DNA of 64,000 nt from Nonomuraea turcica. Lineage in GTDB: Bacteria; Actinomycetota; Actinomycetes; Streptosporangiales; Streptosporangiaceae. Shown in pieces: positions 18,575 to 26,956 of this stretch; position 1 is the first letter of the stretch, and every line of letters starts with the position of its first letter. The stretch lies in the NCBI RefSeq assembly GCF_030718205.1, contig NZ_JAUZQF010000024.1, positions 62,001 to 126,000 on the forward strand, read 5' to 3'. The notes beneath the pieces were generated by a model. It was not told the origin of the DNA, searched no databases, and saw only the letters and a list, made by a program, of their open reading frames with translations. The position numbers were made by a program, and so were the translations under genes.

Positions 18575-18742
18575 CCGCGGCAGCCGATCATCCACGGTCT
18601 CCCACTGACGATCCCGCACTGGGGGGTGCGGGGACGAGGCGTCGCCGACGCACACGGCGCCGGCAGCACCTGACAGCTAGAGAGCATGACCCACCCCCGA
18701 CCCGCCCTCAACTCCCCGGGGCGGACAGAAAGGCAGAGAACA

Positions 18743-19732
18743 ATGGCCCGCACATCAAGCATCGCCATAGCGGTGACCAGCGGCATGATGGCGCTCGCGT
18801 TGGCGGCGTGCAGTTCCAGCGGAGGCAAGCAGAGCACCGAAGCGGCCTCCGCGCCCGCCTCCGCCTCCGGCGCGCCGACGATGACGGTCGCCTTCATCAC
18901 GCACGCGGCTCCCGGTGACACCTTCTGGGATTTGGTGCGCAAGGGCGCCGAGGCCGCGGCGGCCAAGGGCAACATCAAACTGGAGTACCAGTCGGATCCG
19001 GACGGCGCGAACCAGGCCAACCTCGTTCAGACGGCCATCGACAAGAAGGTCGACGGCATCGCGGTCACCCTGGCCAAGCCCGACGCCATGAAGGCCAACG
19101 TGGAGAAGGCGCTGGCGGGCGGCATCCCGGTCGTCGCGCTGAACGGCGGCATCGACCAGTGGAAGAGCATGGGCGTGCTCGAATACTTCGGCCAGGACGA
19201 GAAGATCGCCGGTGAGGCGGCCGGCGCGCGGCTGAAGACCGACGGCGCGAAGAAGGCGCTGTGCGTCATCCAGGAGCAGGGCCACGTCGGCTTGGAAGCC
19301 CGCTGCGACGGCACGAAGGCGTCCTTCCCCGACACCGAGAAGATCTACGTCACCGGCACCGACATGCCGAGCGTGCAGGCGGCCATCACCTCCAAGCTCC
19401 AGCAGGACCCTGGCATCGACCGGGTGCTGACCCTCGGCGCGCCGTTCGCGCTGACCGCCGCCAAGTCCGTCAAGGACGCCAGCAGCTCGGCCAAGGTCGT
19501 CACCTTCGACACCAACAAGGAGCTCGTGACCGCCATCAAGAACGGCCAGGTGGAGTGGGCGGTCGACCAGCAGCCCTTCCTGCAGGGCTACCTCGCGGTG
19601 GACAGCCTGTGGCTCTACAAGACCAACGGCAACGTCATCGGCGGCGGCCAGGCGACCCTGACCGGGCCGGCGTTCATCGACAAGACCAACGTCACCGCGG
19701 TGGAGCAGTTCGCCGCGGGCGGCACGAGGTGA
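18743..19732 (+). CDS. sugar ABC transporter substrate-binding lipoprotein
   Basis: 329 residues from the ATG at 18743. A lipoprotein signal ends at the lipobox LAAC (20-23), followed by a Ser/Ala-rich linker. The mature protein is a ribose/inositol-type periplasmic-binding fold (MTVAFITHAAPGDTFWDLVR, VDGIAVTLAKPDAMK, VVTFDTNKELVTAIKNGQVE). It should deliver a sugar or polyol to an ABC importer, but the permease that follows is truncated and no ATPase gene is present, so it is probably orphaned. Confidence 0.9.
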   Translation: MARTSSIAIAVTSGMMALALAACSSSGGKQSTEAASAPASASGAPTMTVAFITHAAPGDTFWDLVRKGAEAAAAKGNIKLEYQSDPDGANQANLVQTAIDKKVDGIAVTLAKPDAMKANVEKALAGGIPVVALNGGIDQWKSMGVLEYFGQDEKIAGEAAGARLKTDGAKKALCVIQEQGHVGLEARCDGTKASFPDTEKIYVTGTDMPSVQAAITSKLQQDPGIDRVLTLGAPFALTAAKSVKDASSSAKVVTFDTNKELVTAIKNGQVEWAVDQQPFLQGYLAVDSLWLYKTNGNVIGGGQATLTGPAFIDKTNVTAVEQFAAGGTR

Positions 19733-19738
19733 GGTGAC

Positions 19739-19909
19739 ATGACTGCTGCGGCAACAGAGCCGGGCAGAACGGAGGCGACCCTGGACGACCGGGTCGCCAC
19801 CCGTTCGCTCGCGGTACGGATGCTGAGAAGGCCCGAGGTCGGCTCCCTCGTCGGCGCGGCCACCTCCTCACGCGAGGACACATCGACCACAAGGGGCGTG
19901 ACCTGGTAG
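19739..19909 (+). pseudogene. sugar ABC permease 5' remnant (RbsC type)
   Basis: The frame opens 6 bases after the binding-protein stop and reads like the cytoplasmic N-terminus of an RbsC-type permease (TLDDRVATRSLAVRMLRRPE, then VGSLVGA), the point where the first membrane helix should start. Instead, after residue 40 it runs into unrelated sequence and stops at 56 codons. No membrane segment survives. At the junction, about 19858, the DNA becomes antisense to an SDR fragment on the other strand, so a deletion fused two loci. Confidence 0.75.
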
Positions 19910-19936
19910 CCCTCGCCGCGCAACGATCCGCGACAT
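19858..19936 (-). pseudogene. SDR remnant divergent from TetR
   Basis: An ATG at 19936 with GAGGGGAGTGATC upstream starts MSRIV, then after a frame change the sequence reads LRGEGYQVTPLVVDVSSREE, a typical SDR segment after the first alpha helix. The glycine-rich TGxxxGxG motif and everything after residue 40 are missing. The intact neighbour is a TetR gene with two operators in between, so this was probably its regulated target. Confidence 0.6.
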
Positions 19937-19976
19937 GATCACTCCCCTCGCCGGGCGCACAATGAATCACCAATCT

Positions 19977-20008
19977 CCAACACTCGTTGGTTGTCCAACA
20001 TGCGTTGG
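19977..20008. promoter_or_regulatory. tandem TetR operators
   Basis: Two copies of CCAAC-N4-GTTGG lie at 19977-19990 (CCAACACTCGTTGG) and 19995-20008 (CCAACATGCGTTGG). Arms are exact and the centres are 18 bp apart, placing two dimers with related helical phase. They lie 20 bp before the TetR start codon at 20028 and between it and the SDR remnant. Confidence 0.75.
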
Positions 20009-20027
20009 ATAGTAATACGATGGCGCC

Positions 20028-20666
20028 ATGCCTGCGCAACCCTCGGATCCACGCACCCGTCGCTCCCGATCGGCCCTGGAGGCCGCGTTGTGGGAGCTCA
20101 TCGCGGAACGCGAGCTGACCCAGATTGCGATCGCCGACATCACCAAACGCGCAGGCGTCAACCGATCAACGTTCTATGAGCACTACACCGACGTGCACGA
20201 CCTGGCCGCCTCCGCGTGCACCGCGACGTTCGACGAACTGGTCGCCGCCACCCCCATGTTCGGCCTGCACCTCATATCCAGCACCGAGCCCGCGGACAAC
20301 CCGCTGACGCCGATGTTCTCCCACGTCGCCGAGCACGCCCACCTCTACCGGACCCTGCTCGGCGCCGACGGCAGCGCCCGGGTGATCAATCACCTGCTCC
20401 AGCGCATCGCGGTTGCCTCCCACGTCAACCGCAGACTCACTCACACCGGACCATCCACCCACGCCGACGACCCCGCTGACATTTCCCACGATCCGGAGGC
20501 CGCGTTCATCGCCGGCGCCGTGCTCGGCGCCGTCATCGGCTGGCTCCGCCGCGACTGTCCCGGCACCCCCGAGGAGTTGGCCGCCGCCATCTGGCCCCTC
20601 CTCATCAAGGCCGCGTCGGTCACCGGTTTCCCGGCTCTGCCTCAGATTCGAACGTCCACCGAGTAG
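20028..20666 (+). CDS. TetR family transcriptional regulator
   Basis: 212 residues. The N-terminal HTH is ITKRAGVNRSTFYEHYTDVH at about 40-59, preceded by an Arg-rich tail. The ligand domain ends with GAVLGAVIGWLRRD and resembles the TetR_C_33/DhaS-like type. Tandem operators lie just upstream. Its likely target, an SDR on the minus strand, has been destroyed, so it may now only regulate itself. Confidence 0.88.
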   Translation: MPAQPSDPRTRRSRSALEAALWELIAERELTQIAIADITKRAGVNRSTFYEHYTDVHDLAASACTATFDELVAATPMFGLHLISSTEPADNPLTPMFSHVAEHAHLYRTLLGADGSARVINHLLQRIAVASHVNRRLTHTGPSTHADDPADISHDPEAAFIAGAVLGAVIGWLRRDCPGTPEELAAAIWPLLIKAASVTGFPALPQIRTSTE

Positions 20667-21136
20667 CCCTCCGCTGAGGGTGCCGGAGCCCGCCCCCGGC
20701 ACCGCCTCCAAGACCGCTTGGCAGCGCGCTTCCGGCGAGCTGAAGGGACGCCCGGGACGGCGCGATTCCCGGCATCTGATTCCCCCGACACCACAAGCCT
20801 GATCAGCAAGGAGCACTCCGATGACCGCAGGACAATCCCGTCAGTCCGCCGAACCCGAGGTCCGGACCACTGGGGGGACCACGACTTCGCGGCTCTGCCT
20901 CTGCTGACCGCCTAGCAGTTCGCTAAGCTCCCGGCGGACCAGCGGCCGGCTCCACTGCTCTTTGCCCATCAGAGCCGCAGACCGACCTCACCGACCACGT
21001 CACCCACGGTCAGCCCCATGTCACCCATCCCTCATGGGTAGCAAACTTCTACGATGCCTGACCAGGCGCGGGGCTGAGCCGCCCGGTCCTTCGAGGGCGC
21101 GATCGGACGTCGTGTTGTCCCTGGGAACGCTGCGTA
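20667..21136. other. 470-bp stretch with a short broken reading frame
   Basis: At 20821-20907 a 28-codon frame with a good ribosome site (AAGGAGCACTCCG) starts MTAGQSRQSAEPEVRTTGG and stops early. A neighbouring frame continues DHDFAALPLLTA, a stop codon, then QFAKLPADQRPAPL, which looks like protein sequence with an in-frame stop. I take it as the start of a decayed gene whose family I cannot name. Nothing else is recognisable. Confidence 0.35.
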
Positions 21137-21202
21137 ATGTCGATACTTGCCCCAATGGTCGATGTGTCCGCCTTCGGATCACCGCTCCGATACGTTGGGC
21201 AT

Positions 21203-22402
21203 ATGGCGACCGCCCACCTTAAAGCCCCCCAAACCGTGCAGGCGGCGCCTTCCAGGCTCGCGTGGCTGGATGCGCTGCGCGGTATCGGTGCGCTCGCGGT
21301 CGTCGGCGAACACCTGACGACCTGGGCCATGCCCTGGCTACGGCCCACCGCGTTCAACCTGGGCATGTACGGCGTGCTGGTGTTCTTCCTGGTCAGCGGA
21401 TACATCATCCCGACCTCGCTGGAACGACACGGCGACGTGCGGGCCTTCTGGATCGGCCGCCTTTTCCGCCTCTACCCGCTCTACCTCACGGTCATCGGCC
21501 TGGTCCTGGCCCTGGCGTGGTGGATCCCGATCCGTCCGGAGGTGGCCCGCGACGCTTCTTCGGTGGCCGCGCACGCCACGATGCTGATGGACGCGGTAGG
21601 AGCGGCCGGTGTGCTGAACACCATGTGGACGCTGTCGTACGAGATGCTCTTCTATCTGCTGGTCGTCGCGCTGTTCGTGACCGGCTGGCGCGGCAGACGC
21701 GGTGCGCTCCCGGTTCTGTTCGCCTTGATCGCTCTCATCGCAGGCCTCGTGCTATCCGGGCCGCCGCTGTCGGGCACCTGGCTGGCCTGGCTGTCGCTGG
21801 CCGCGTTTGTCATTGGCCTGACCTGTGTGATCTCCGGGCGCGCGGGTACCGCCGGAGCCTGCGTCCTGGGCGTCATGGCGCTGACATTGATCCTGAGCAG
21901 CCGCGTGCCATGGTTCGCCGCGGCGATGCTCGCCATCATGTTCACCGGCACCGCGATCCGCCGGTGGGAGCATGGCCAGGGCCGGCTGTGGCCGGTGGCC
22001 ATCGCCGCCTTACTAGTGACGTCGACGCCTGTCTGGGCGACCAACGCCGGCTGGTGGTGGGTCCAGCCGGACGTGTGGGGCCTGACCATCGTCCTTGCCG
22101 GCACCACCTTCGCCGGCGCGATGGCCTGGCGGGGCCGCCGCGTTCCCGCCTTCCTCGCCTGGCTCGGCACTATCAGCTACTCCCTCTACCTGGTACACCT
22201 GCCGATCCTCCTCATCGTCATGCAGCTGACGGGAGAGATGCGCTGGTCACCCATGCCCCTGCAGATCGGCATCAGCGTCGCCTTCCTCAGCGTGCTGCTG
22301 CCGAGCAGTTGGCTGACCCATCGATTGGTCGAGCAGCCCTTGCAGCGCGTCGGCCGCCGCCTGGCCGACCGGCACGCCGGCGCCGCCCGCGCGACGGCAT
22401 GA
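21203..22402 (+). CDS. acyltransferase 3 family membrane protein (OafA/YrhL-like)
   Basis: 399 residues from the ATG at 21203; an ATG at 21137 would add 22 residues. The start LDALRGIGALAVVGEHL contains the family RxxA-type motif and the catalytic His in helix 1, followed by FFLVSGYII and FWIGRLFRLYPLYL. About ten membrane helices follow. Such proteins O-acetylate cell-wall or secreted glycans from the cytoplasmic membrane. The last codons (QRVGRRLADRHAGAA) contain a 33-bp sequence repeated exactly at 40245-40277. Confidence 0.85.
   Translation: MATAHLKAPQTVQAAPSRLAWLDALRGIGALAVVGEHLTTWAMPWLRPTAFNLGMYGVLVFFLVSGYIIPTSLERHGDVRAFWIGRLFRLYPLYLTVIGLVLALAWWIPIRPEVARDASSVAAHATMLMDAVGAAGVLNTMWTLSYEMLFYLLVVALFVTGWRGRRGALPVLFALIALIAGLVLSGPPLSGTWLAWLSLAAFVIGLTCVISGRAGTAGACVLGVMALTLILSSRVPWFAAAMLAIMFTGTAIRRWEHGQGRLWPVAIAALLVTSTPVWATNAGWWWVQPDVWGLTIVLAGTTFAGAMAWRGRRVPAFLAWLGTISYSLYLVHLPILLIVMQLTGEMRWSPMPLQIGISVAFLSVLLPSSWLTHRLVEQPLQRVGRRLADRHAGAARATA
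22355..22387. repeat. 33-bp exact repeat, copy A
   Basis: The 33 bases CGCCGCCTGG...GGCGCCGCC recur without mismatch at 40245-40277 in the same orientation. Here they encode RRLADRHAGAA at the C-terminus of the acyltransferase. A 33-bp exact match is far beyond chance, even in GC-rich DNA. Confidence 0.8.
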
Positions 22403-22429
22403 CTTCGCCATGAGCATCGGCGCTGTGCT

Positions 22430-23854
22430 TTACGCGTCGATGGGACGCAGTCTGAGTTCTTGGTCGGCGGCGAGTGCGAGGAGTTCGTCGTCGTGGCTGA
22501 TGAGGAGGACGACCGCGCCGTCGTCGGCGAGATCGCGCATGACCTGGGTGATGGAGTGGAGGTGGCGGCGGTCGACGCCGGAGCTGGGCTCATCGAACAC
22601 GACGATCCGGCGGGCGCTGAGCCGGGCCGCGGCGACGACGAGTCGCTGCTGCTGGCCCCCGGAGAGGGAGAGCGGGTGGCGGTCCGTCAAGGCGGCGAGG
22701 TCGAGGTCGTGCAGGAGCGCGCCGGAGCGCTCATTGGTGAGGGACACGCCGAGCCGGAGTTCGGCGTCGACGCTGTCGGTGAATAGCTGTCGTTGCACGT
22801 CCTGCATGACGATCGCGCTGGCCCGCTGCCGTTGTGCCCGGCTGAGCCGGCGCCCGTCGAGGAGTACCTCGCCTTCGTGACGTTGCAGGCCGGTGAGGAT
22901 GCGGGCGAGCGTGCTCTTGCCGGCGCCGTTCGGGCCGGTGACGGCGGTGATCGCTCCGGCAGGGAGACGGGCCTCGTCGATGTCGAGCACGCGGCGGCCA
23001 TGGAAGGCGCAGCGGATGTTGCGTAGGTTCACACCGGTCGTGATGCTCGTGGGGACGGCGTCGCGGTCGATGCTGGGCCCGTACGCCTGTACCTGGAGGG
23101 TTGTTGGGCGTGGGGGAGGGCTGAGGCTGCGGAGTCCTTTCGCGCGGACGGTGTCGTCGTCGAGGGCGGCGAACTCCTCGCCGAACCATTCGGCGTCGAT
23201 ACGGCCGTCACGCATGACGACGACCCGGTCGGCGATGCCGCGCAGGTAGTGCAGCCGGTGCTCGGCGATGACGATGGTCGCTCCACCGGCCCGGAGCCGG
23301 GCGAGTGTGGCGGTGAAACGTTCGATCGCGGCGGCGGAGAGGTTCGAGGTGGGCTCGTCGAACAGCAGCAGTGACGGGTGGTGGGCGGTCGCGGCGGCGC
23401 AGGCGACCTGTTGCTGCTGGCCGCCGGAGAGGTCCTGCAGTCGCCGGTCGGTGAGGTCGCGTAGCCCGTGTTCGTCGATCCCCGTGGCCACGCGGTCCCG
23501 GATGCGTTCAGCCGGTTCGCCGAAGTTCTCCAGCGCGAAGGCGAGTTCGGTCTCGGTCGTGTCGGTGAAGAACTGGCGGCGGGGATGTTGCAGGACGGTC
23601 CCTGTGCGGTGGCCGAGCCGGTCGAGTGACAGGTCGGCGACGACCTGCCCGTCGAGGAGGACGGAGCCTTCGAGCTTGCCCTCGTGGAAGTGGGGGATGA
23701 GGCCGTTCATGAGCCTGAGCGCGGTGCTCTTGCCGGAGCCACTCGGACCGCACAGCACGAGCGTCTCTCCGCGCCGCACGTGCAAAGTGAACCCGTCGAG
23801 AGTGGGGGTGTCCGCGCCGGAGTAGGTCCAGCGCACCCCTTTGGCGCGGATCAC
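22430..23854 (-). CDS. ECF transporter energy-coupling ATPase, double domain (EcfA-EcfA')
   Basis: 474 residues from the GTG at 23854, whose GTGA overlaps the stop of the EcfT gene. Two complete ABC domains are fused: Walker A GPSGSGKST (36-44) and GPNGAGKST (about 285), signatures LSGGQQQQV and LSGGQQQRL, Walker B LLLFDEP and IVVFDEP. It would power the T and S components encoded upstream. It is the last gene of a five-gene coupled operon led by two half-ABC proteins and preceded by a metal-type operator. Confidence 0.92.
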   Translation of the reverse strand: MIRAKGVRWTYSGADTPTLDGFTLHVRRGETLVLCGPSGSGKSTALRLMNGLIPHFHEGKLEGSVLLDGQVVADLSLDRLGHRTGTVLQHPRRQFFTDTTETELAFALENFGEPAERIRDRVATGIDEHGLRDLTDRRLQDLSGGQQQQVACAAATAHHPSLLLFDEPTSNLSAAAIERFTATLARLRAGGATIVIAEHRLHYLRGIADRVVVMRDGRIDAEWFGEEFAALDDDTVRAKGLRSLSPPPRPTTLQVQAYGPSIDRDAVPTSITTGVNLRNIRCAFHGRRVLDIDEARLPAGAITAVTGPNGAGKSTLARILTGLQRHEGEVLLDGRRLSRAQRQRASAIVMQDVQRQLFTDSVDAELRLGVSLTNERSGALLHDLDLAALTDRHPLSLSGGQQQRLVVAAARLSARRIVVFDEPSSGVDRRHLHSITQVMRDLADDGAVVLLISHDDELLALAADQELRLRPIDA

Positions 23855-24591
23855 CACAGCACCGTGGCCGCGGCCAGGGCCGCCGCGACGAGCGCGGCGG
23901 CGAGGTCGGCGACGCCGAGGCGCGGCGGGTGCATGGCGGTGGGCCGCGACGTCGAGCCGAGCCCACGGAGCAGGGCCGCGGCGGAGAGGTCCTCGGCCAC
24001 GCGCAGGCTGGAGGAGATGAGCGGAACCGTGAAGCGCTCGATGCTCAGCACCGGGTGGCGGAGCAGGCCGCCCCAACCGCCGATCCCGCGCAGCCGCATG
24101 GCGTCGTGCACGGCGCGGGCCTCGGCGATGATCGTGGGGAGGAACCGCAGCATCACGGCCGCAGACACGGTGATGGCGCGGGGGACGCGGGCGGCACGCA
24201 GCGCGGCGGTGAGCTCGGTGGGCGAGGTGGTGCTCATCAGGTGCAGGGCGATGCCGCCGATGGCGACGAAGCGGACCAGGTACGCGGCCATGGTGGCGAC
24301 GACGCCGACGGCGGGATGCGGCATGGCCGGCGGCAGCAGATAGGCGACGGCCGCGATGCCGGCGGCGCCGACCGGCAGGGCGACGGCGCGGGCCCAGGCG
24401 CCTTCGTTGAGTGCGAGCAGCACTCCGAGGACGAGAGCCGCGGGGATGAACGACGCTCCGTCCGGCGCCATGACGACCAGGCTCGTCGCGAGCACGAGCA
24501 GCGCCTTCGTCCGGGGGTCCAGCCCGAGCACCGGGCGGGCACGGGCCGCCGCGGCGGCCCGCTCCCCGACCGCCACCGGGGTTGCGGTCAC
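23851..24591 (-). CDS. ECF transporter T component (EcfT)
   Basis: 246 residues with five or six membrane helices (LVLATSLVVMAP, AALVLGVLLALNEG, AVGVVATMAAYLVRFVAIGG). The cytoplasmic coupling helices carry AMRLRGIG and AALLRGLG, the two Ala-Arg-Gly signatures that dock onto the ATPase. It overlaps the S-component gene by ATGA upstream and the ATPase gene downstream. Confidence 0.92.
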   Translation of the reverse strand: MTATPVAVGERAAAAARARPVLGLDPRTKALLVLATSLVVMAPDGASFIPAALVLGVLLALNEGAWARAVALPVGAAGIAAVAYLLPPAMPHPAVGVVATMAAYLVRFVAIGGIALHLMSTTSPTELTAALRAARVPRAITVSAAVMLRFLPTIIAEARAVHDAMRLRGIGGWGGLLRHPVLSIERFTVPLISSSLRVAEDLSAAALLRGLGSTSRPTAMHPPRLGVADLAAALVAAALAAATVLW

Positions 24592-25205
24592 GCCAGCCCG
24601 GCCTTCTCGAAGTGCTTGCGCATCAGCCGCAGGCCGAGAAGCCCGCCGAGCAGGCCGAAGACGATCGTGGAGAGGTCGAACGCGACGAGCACCCCAGGGG
24701 AGAGCAGGGCCTGCATCTGGCTGACGTAGTCGGCTCCCATCATCTGCATCGAGGGGCCGGAGAAGTAGGCCTCACGGTCAAAGAAGATCGGCATCATCGG
24801 CCCGACGTACCAGGCGGAGTAGACGCCGTAGGCGAGTACTCCCAGGCGGCGGGAACGGTACCGGCCCGCCCAGATGATCGCCTCGGCGACCAGCGCGCAG
24901 CCGACGCTGATCAGGAAACTGATCAGCGGGTGCCCGCTGAGCATGAGGAGCCCCGCGGTGACGATCGCGAAGATCGTGACCATGCCCGCGTGCCGCACCC
25001 GGGTGAGGAACAGCATGAACGGGATCCCTCCCGCGACGATGCTCGCGACGAGGGAGACCAGCATGACGGCCGGGTTGATGAACCCGAGCATGTTGATCCC
25101 GAACACGACGACGAGATAGAGGGCGCCGAAGACGCCGATGTTGATGAGGTCCTTCGGGCTCATACGCACGTCGAAGCGGCGCTCGGCCGGGGTGATTGCG
25201 GTCAC
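24588..25205 (-). CDS. ECF transporter S component, MptD/Trep_Strep family
   Basis: 205 residues with about six membrane helices and the N-terminal signature KDLINIGVFGALYLVVVFGI seen in the MptD/TIGR02185-type putative substrate-binding subunits. Known relatives occur in operons with two YbtPQ-like ABC proteins, for example in the equibactin locus (family knowledge, from memory). The substrate is unproven; the operon context suggests a metallophore or its metal. It is coupled by ATGA overlaps on both sides. Confidence 0.85.
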   Translation of the reverse strand: MTAITPAERRFDVRMSPKDLINIGVFGALYLVVVFGINMLGFINPAVMLVSLVASIVAGGIPFMLFLTRVRHAGMVTIFAIVTAGLLMLSGHPLISFLISVGCALVAEAIIWAGRYRSRRLGVLAYGVYSAWYVGPMMPIFFDREAYFSGPSMQMMGADYVSQMQALLSPGVLVAFDLSTIVFGLLGGLLGLRLMRKHFEKAGLA

Positions 25206-26956
25206 GGGGTTCCTTTCGAGGCGAGTTGCCAGCCGCGGGCGCGGAGGCGCTCGTTCCAGAAGCGCGCGTACGTGCCCCCGGAGGTGAGCAGGGCGTCATG
25301 ATCGCCGTGCTCTGTGATCCGTCCCCGGTCGAGGACGAAAATGCGCTCCGCGGCCACCACGGTGGACAGGCGGTGGGCCACGACGATGACGGTGCGGTCG
25401 CGGGCGAGCTCGGCGATCGCGTCGGCGACGGCGGCCTCGTTGGCCGGGTCGAGCGCGGCCGTGGCCTCGTCGAACAGCACGATGGGGGCGTCCTTGAGCA
25501 GGGCACGCGCGATCGAGACCCGCTGCTTCTCCCCGCCGGACAGAGTGGATCCCGCCTCGCCGACCCGGGTGTGCCAGCCGTCCGGGAGGCGCTCGACGAC
25601 CTCGTCGAGCCGGGCGATGCGAGCCACCCGGTCGAGGTCGGCGTCGCTCGCGTCCGGGGCGGCCATGCGGAGGTTGTCGGCGATCGTGCCCTCGAACAGG
25701 TAGACGTCCTGGAACACCTGCGCTGTCAGCCGGGAGACACCGGCGCTGCCGAGCTCGCGGACGTCGCGGCCGCCGATGAGGATCGCGCCCTCGTCCACGT
25801 CGAAGAAGCGGCCGATGAGCTTGAGCAGGGTGCTCTTGCCCGAGCCCGACGGGCCCACAATGGCCGTGAAGCTGCCGGAGGCGATCTTCACGTCGACCCC
25901 GTCGATGACCGCAGGGCCGTCGTAGCCGAAGCGCACCCCACGCAGCTCGAGGTCGGCACCTGCGGGTTCGGCGGGATGTTCCGGTTCGGGCAGCGGCGGC
26001 ACCGCGAGCAGCGCTCGCACCCGGCCGATGGCGTCGGCGTTGATCTGTACGTGACCGGCGAGCCCGCCGAGTTGGGAGATCGGGTCGAGCATGCGGAGGG
26101 TGACGATCAGCACGCCGATCATGACCGGGACCGTGATGGTGCTCTGCAGAGTGAGGGCGGCCGTGAGTGCGATGACGGCCGTGACGACCAGTTGCAGGGT
26201 GCCGAAGAACGCGATCATTCCCCAGGCTCCGCGGATCGTGAGCCGCGACTGGGACCCGTGCTGGCGGACCAGGGACTCCTCCAGCGTGCTGAGCTCCGGC
26301 CGGTCGAGCACGCCGTAGGCGCGCAGCGTCGGCTGCTGGCGGGCGTACTCGACGATGCGGGATGCGGTCACGCCGATGTCGTGCTCGTAGTCGTCGTCGT
26401 TGCGGCGCACGATCACCATGAGCAGCCGCAGCGCCAGCGCGCACAACACCGCCCCGGCGGTGAAGGCGACGCCGATCCGCCAGTCGAGCAGGAAGCTGCC
26501 GACGATCATGGTGGCCGGCGCCGCCAGGCCGACGATGACGTGACGCAGCAGATGCGCGGGGATGTTGGCCACATCCATCGTGCCCTTGCCGAGCATCCGC
26601 CCGATCGGCCCGGTCCGGTCGCCGTGGAACCAGCCGATCGGCAGCGTGGCGAGGTGGTTGCCGATCCGCTCATGGAAGCTGGTGAGTACGTCCGTACCGA
26701 CGAGGTAGCCCAGCGACGTGCTCCAGGCCAGCAGCACGTGATGGGCGGCGACCGCGGCGACGATCGCCCCCAGCCAGAGCCAGAACCGGCCCCAGTCCAC
26801 GGGCGGGCTCGTCAGAGTGGCGATGAGCGGGGCCACGAACAGGAATCCGAGACCCTGCAGGACTCCTTGCGCCGCCTGCACCACGAGCATGACGCGCAGA
26901 TGCCGGCGGCCGCGCTCGTCGAGGAGCTCGAACAGGTATCGGATCATGGCGATCAT
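25202..26956 (-). CDS. half-size ABC transporter (YbtPQ/IrtAB-like), second subunit
   Basis: 584 residues: a six-helix ABC transmembrane domain (about 1-320) and an ATPase with Walker A GPSGSGKST (368-376), signature LSGGEKQR (472-479), Walker B IVLFDEA (492-498) and the H-loop VAHRLST. The start overlaps the upstream ABC stop by one base (TGATG). Exporter-fold pairs next to siderophore systems often act as importers (IrtAB, YbtPQ); the ECF partners here support uptake. Heterodimer with the next entry is inferred. Confidence 0.88.
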   Translation of the reverse strand: MIAMIRYLFELLDERGRRHLRVMLVVQAAQGVLQGLGFLFVAPLIATLTSPPVDWGRFWLWLGAIVAAVAAHHVLLAWSTSLGYLVGTDVLTSFHERIGNHLATLPIGWFHGDRTGPIGRMLGKGTMDVANIPAHLLRHVIVGLAAPATMIVGSFLLDWRIGVAFTAGAVLCALALRLLMVIVRRNDDDYEHDIGVTASRIVEYARQQPTLRAYGVLDRPELSTLEESLVRQHGSQSRLTIRGAWGMIAFFGTLQLVVTAVIALTAALTLQSTITVPVMIGVLIVTLRMLDPISQLGGLAGHVQINADAIGRVRALLAVPPLPEPEHPAEPAGADLELRGVRFGYDGPAVIDGVDVKIASGSFTAIVGPSGSGKSTLLKLIGRFFDVDEGAILIGGRDVRELGSAGVSRLTAQVFQDVYLFEGTIADNLRMAAPDASDADLDRVARIARLDEVVERLPDGWHTRVGEAGSTLSGGEKQRVSIARALLKDAPIVLFDEATAALDPANEAAVADAIAELARDRTVIVVAHRLSTVVAAERIFVLDRGRITEHGDHDALLTSGGTYARFWNERLRARGWQLASKGTP

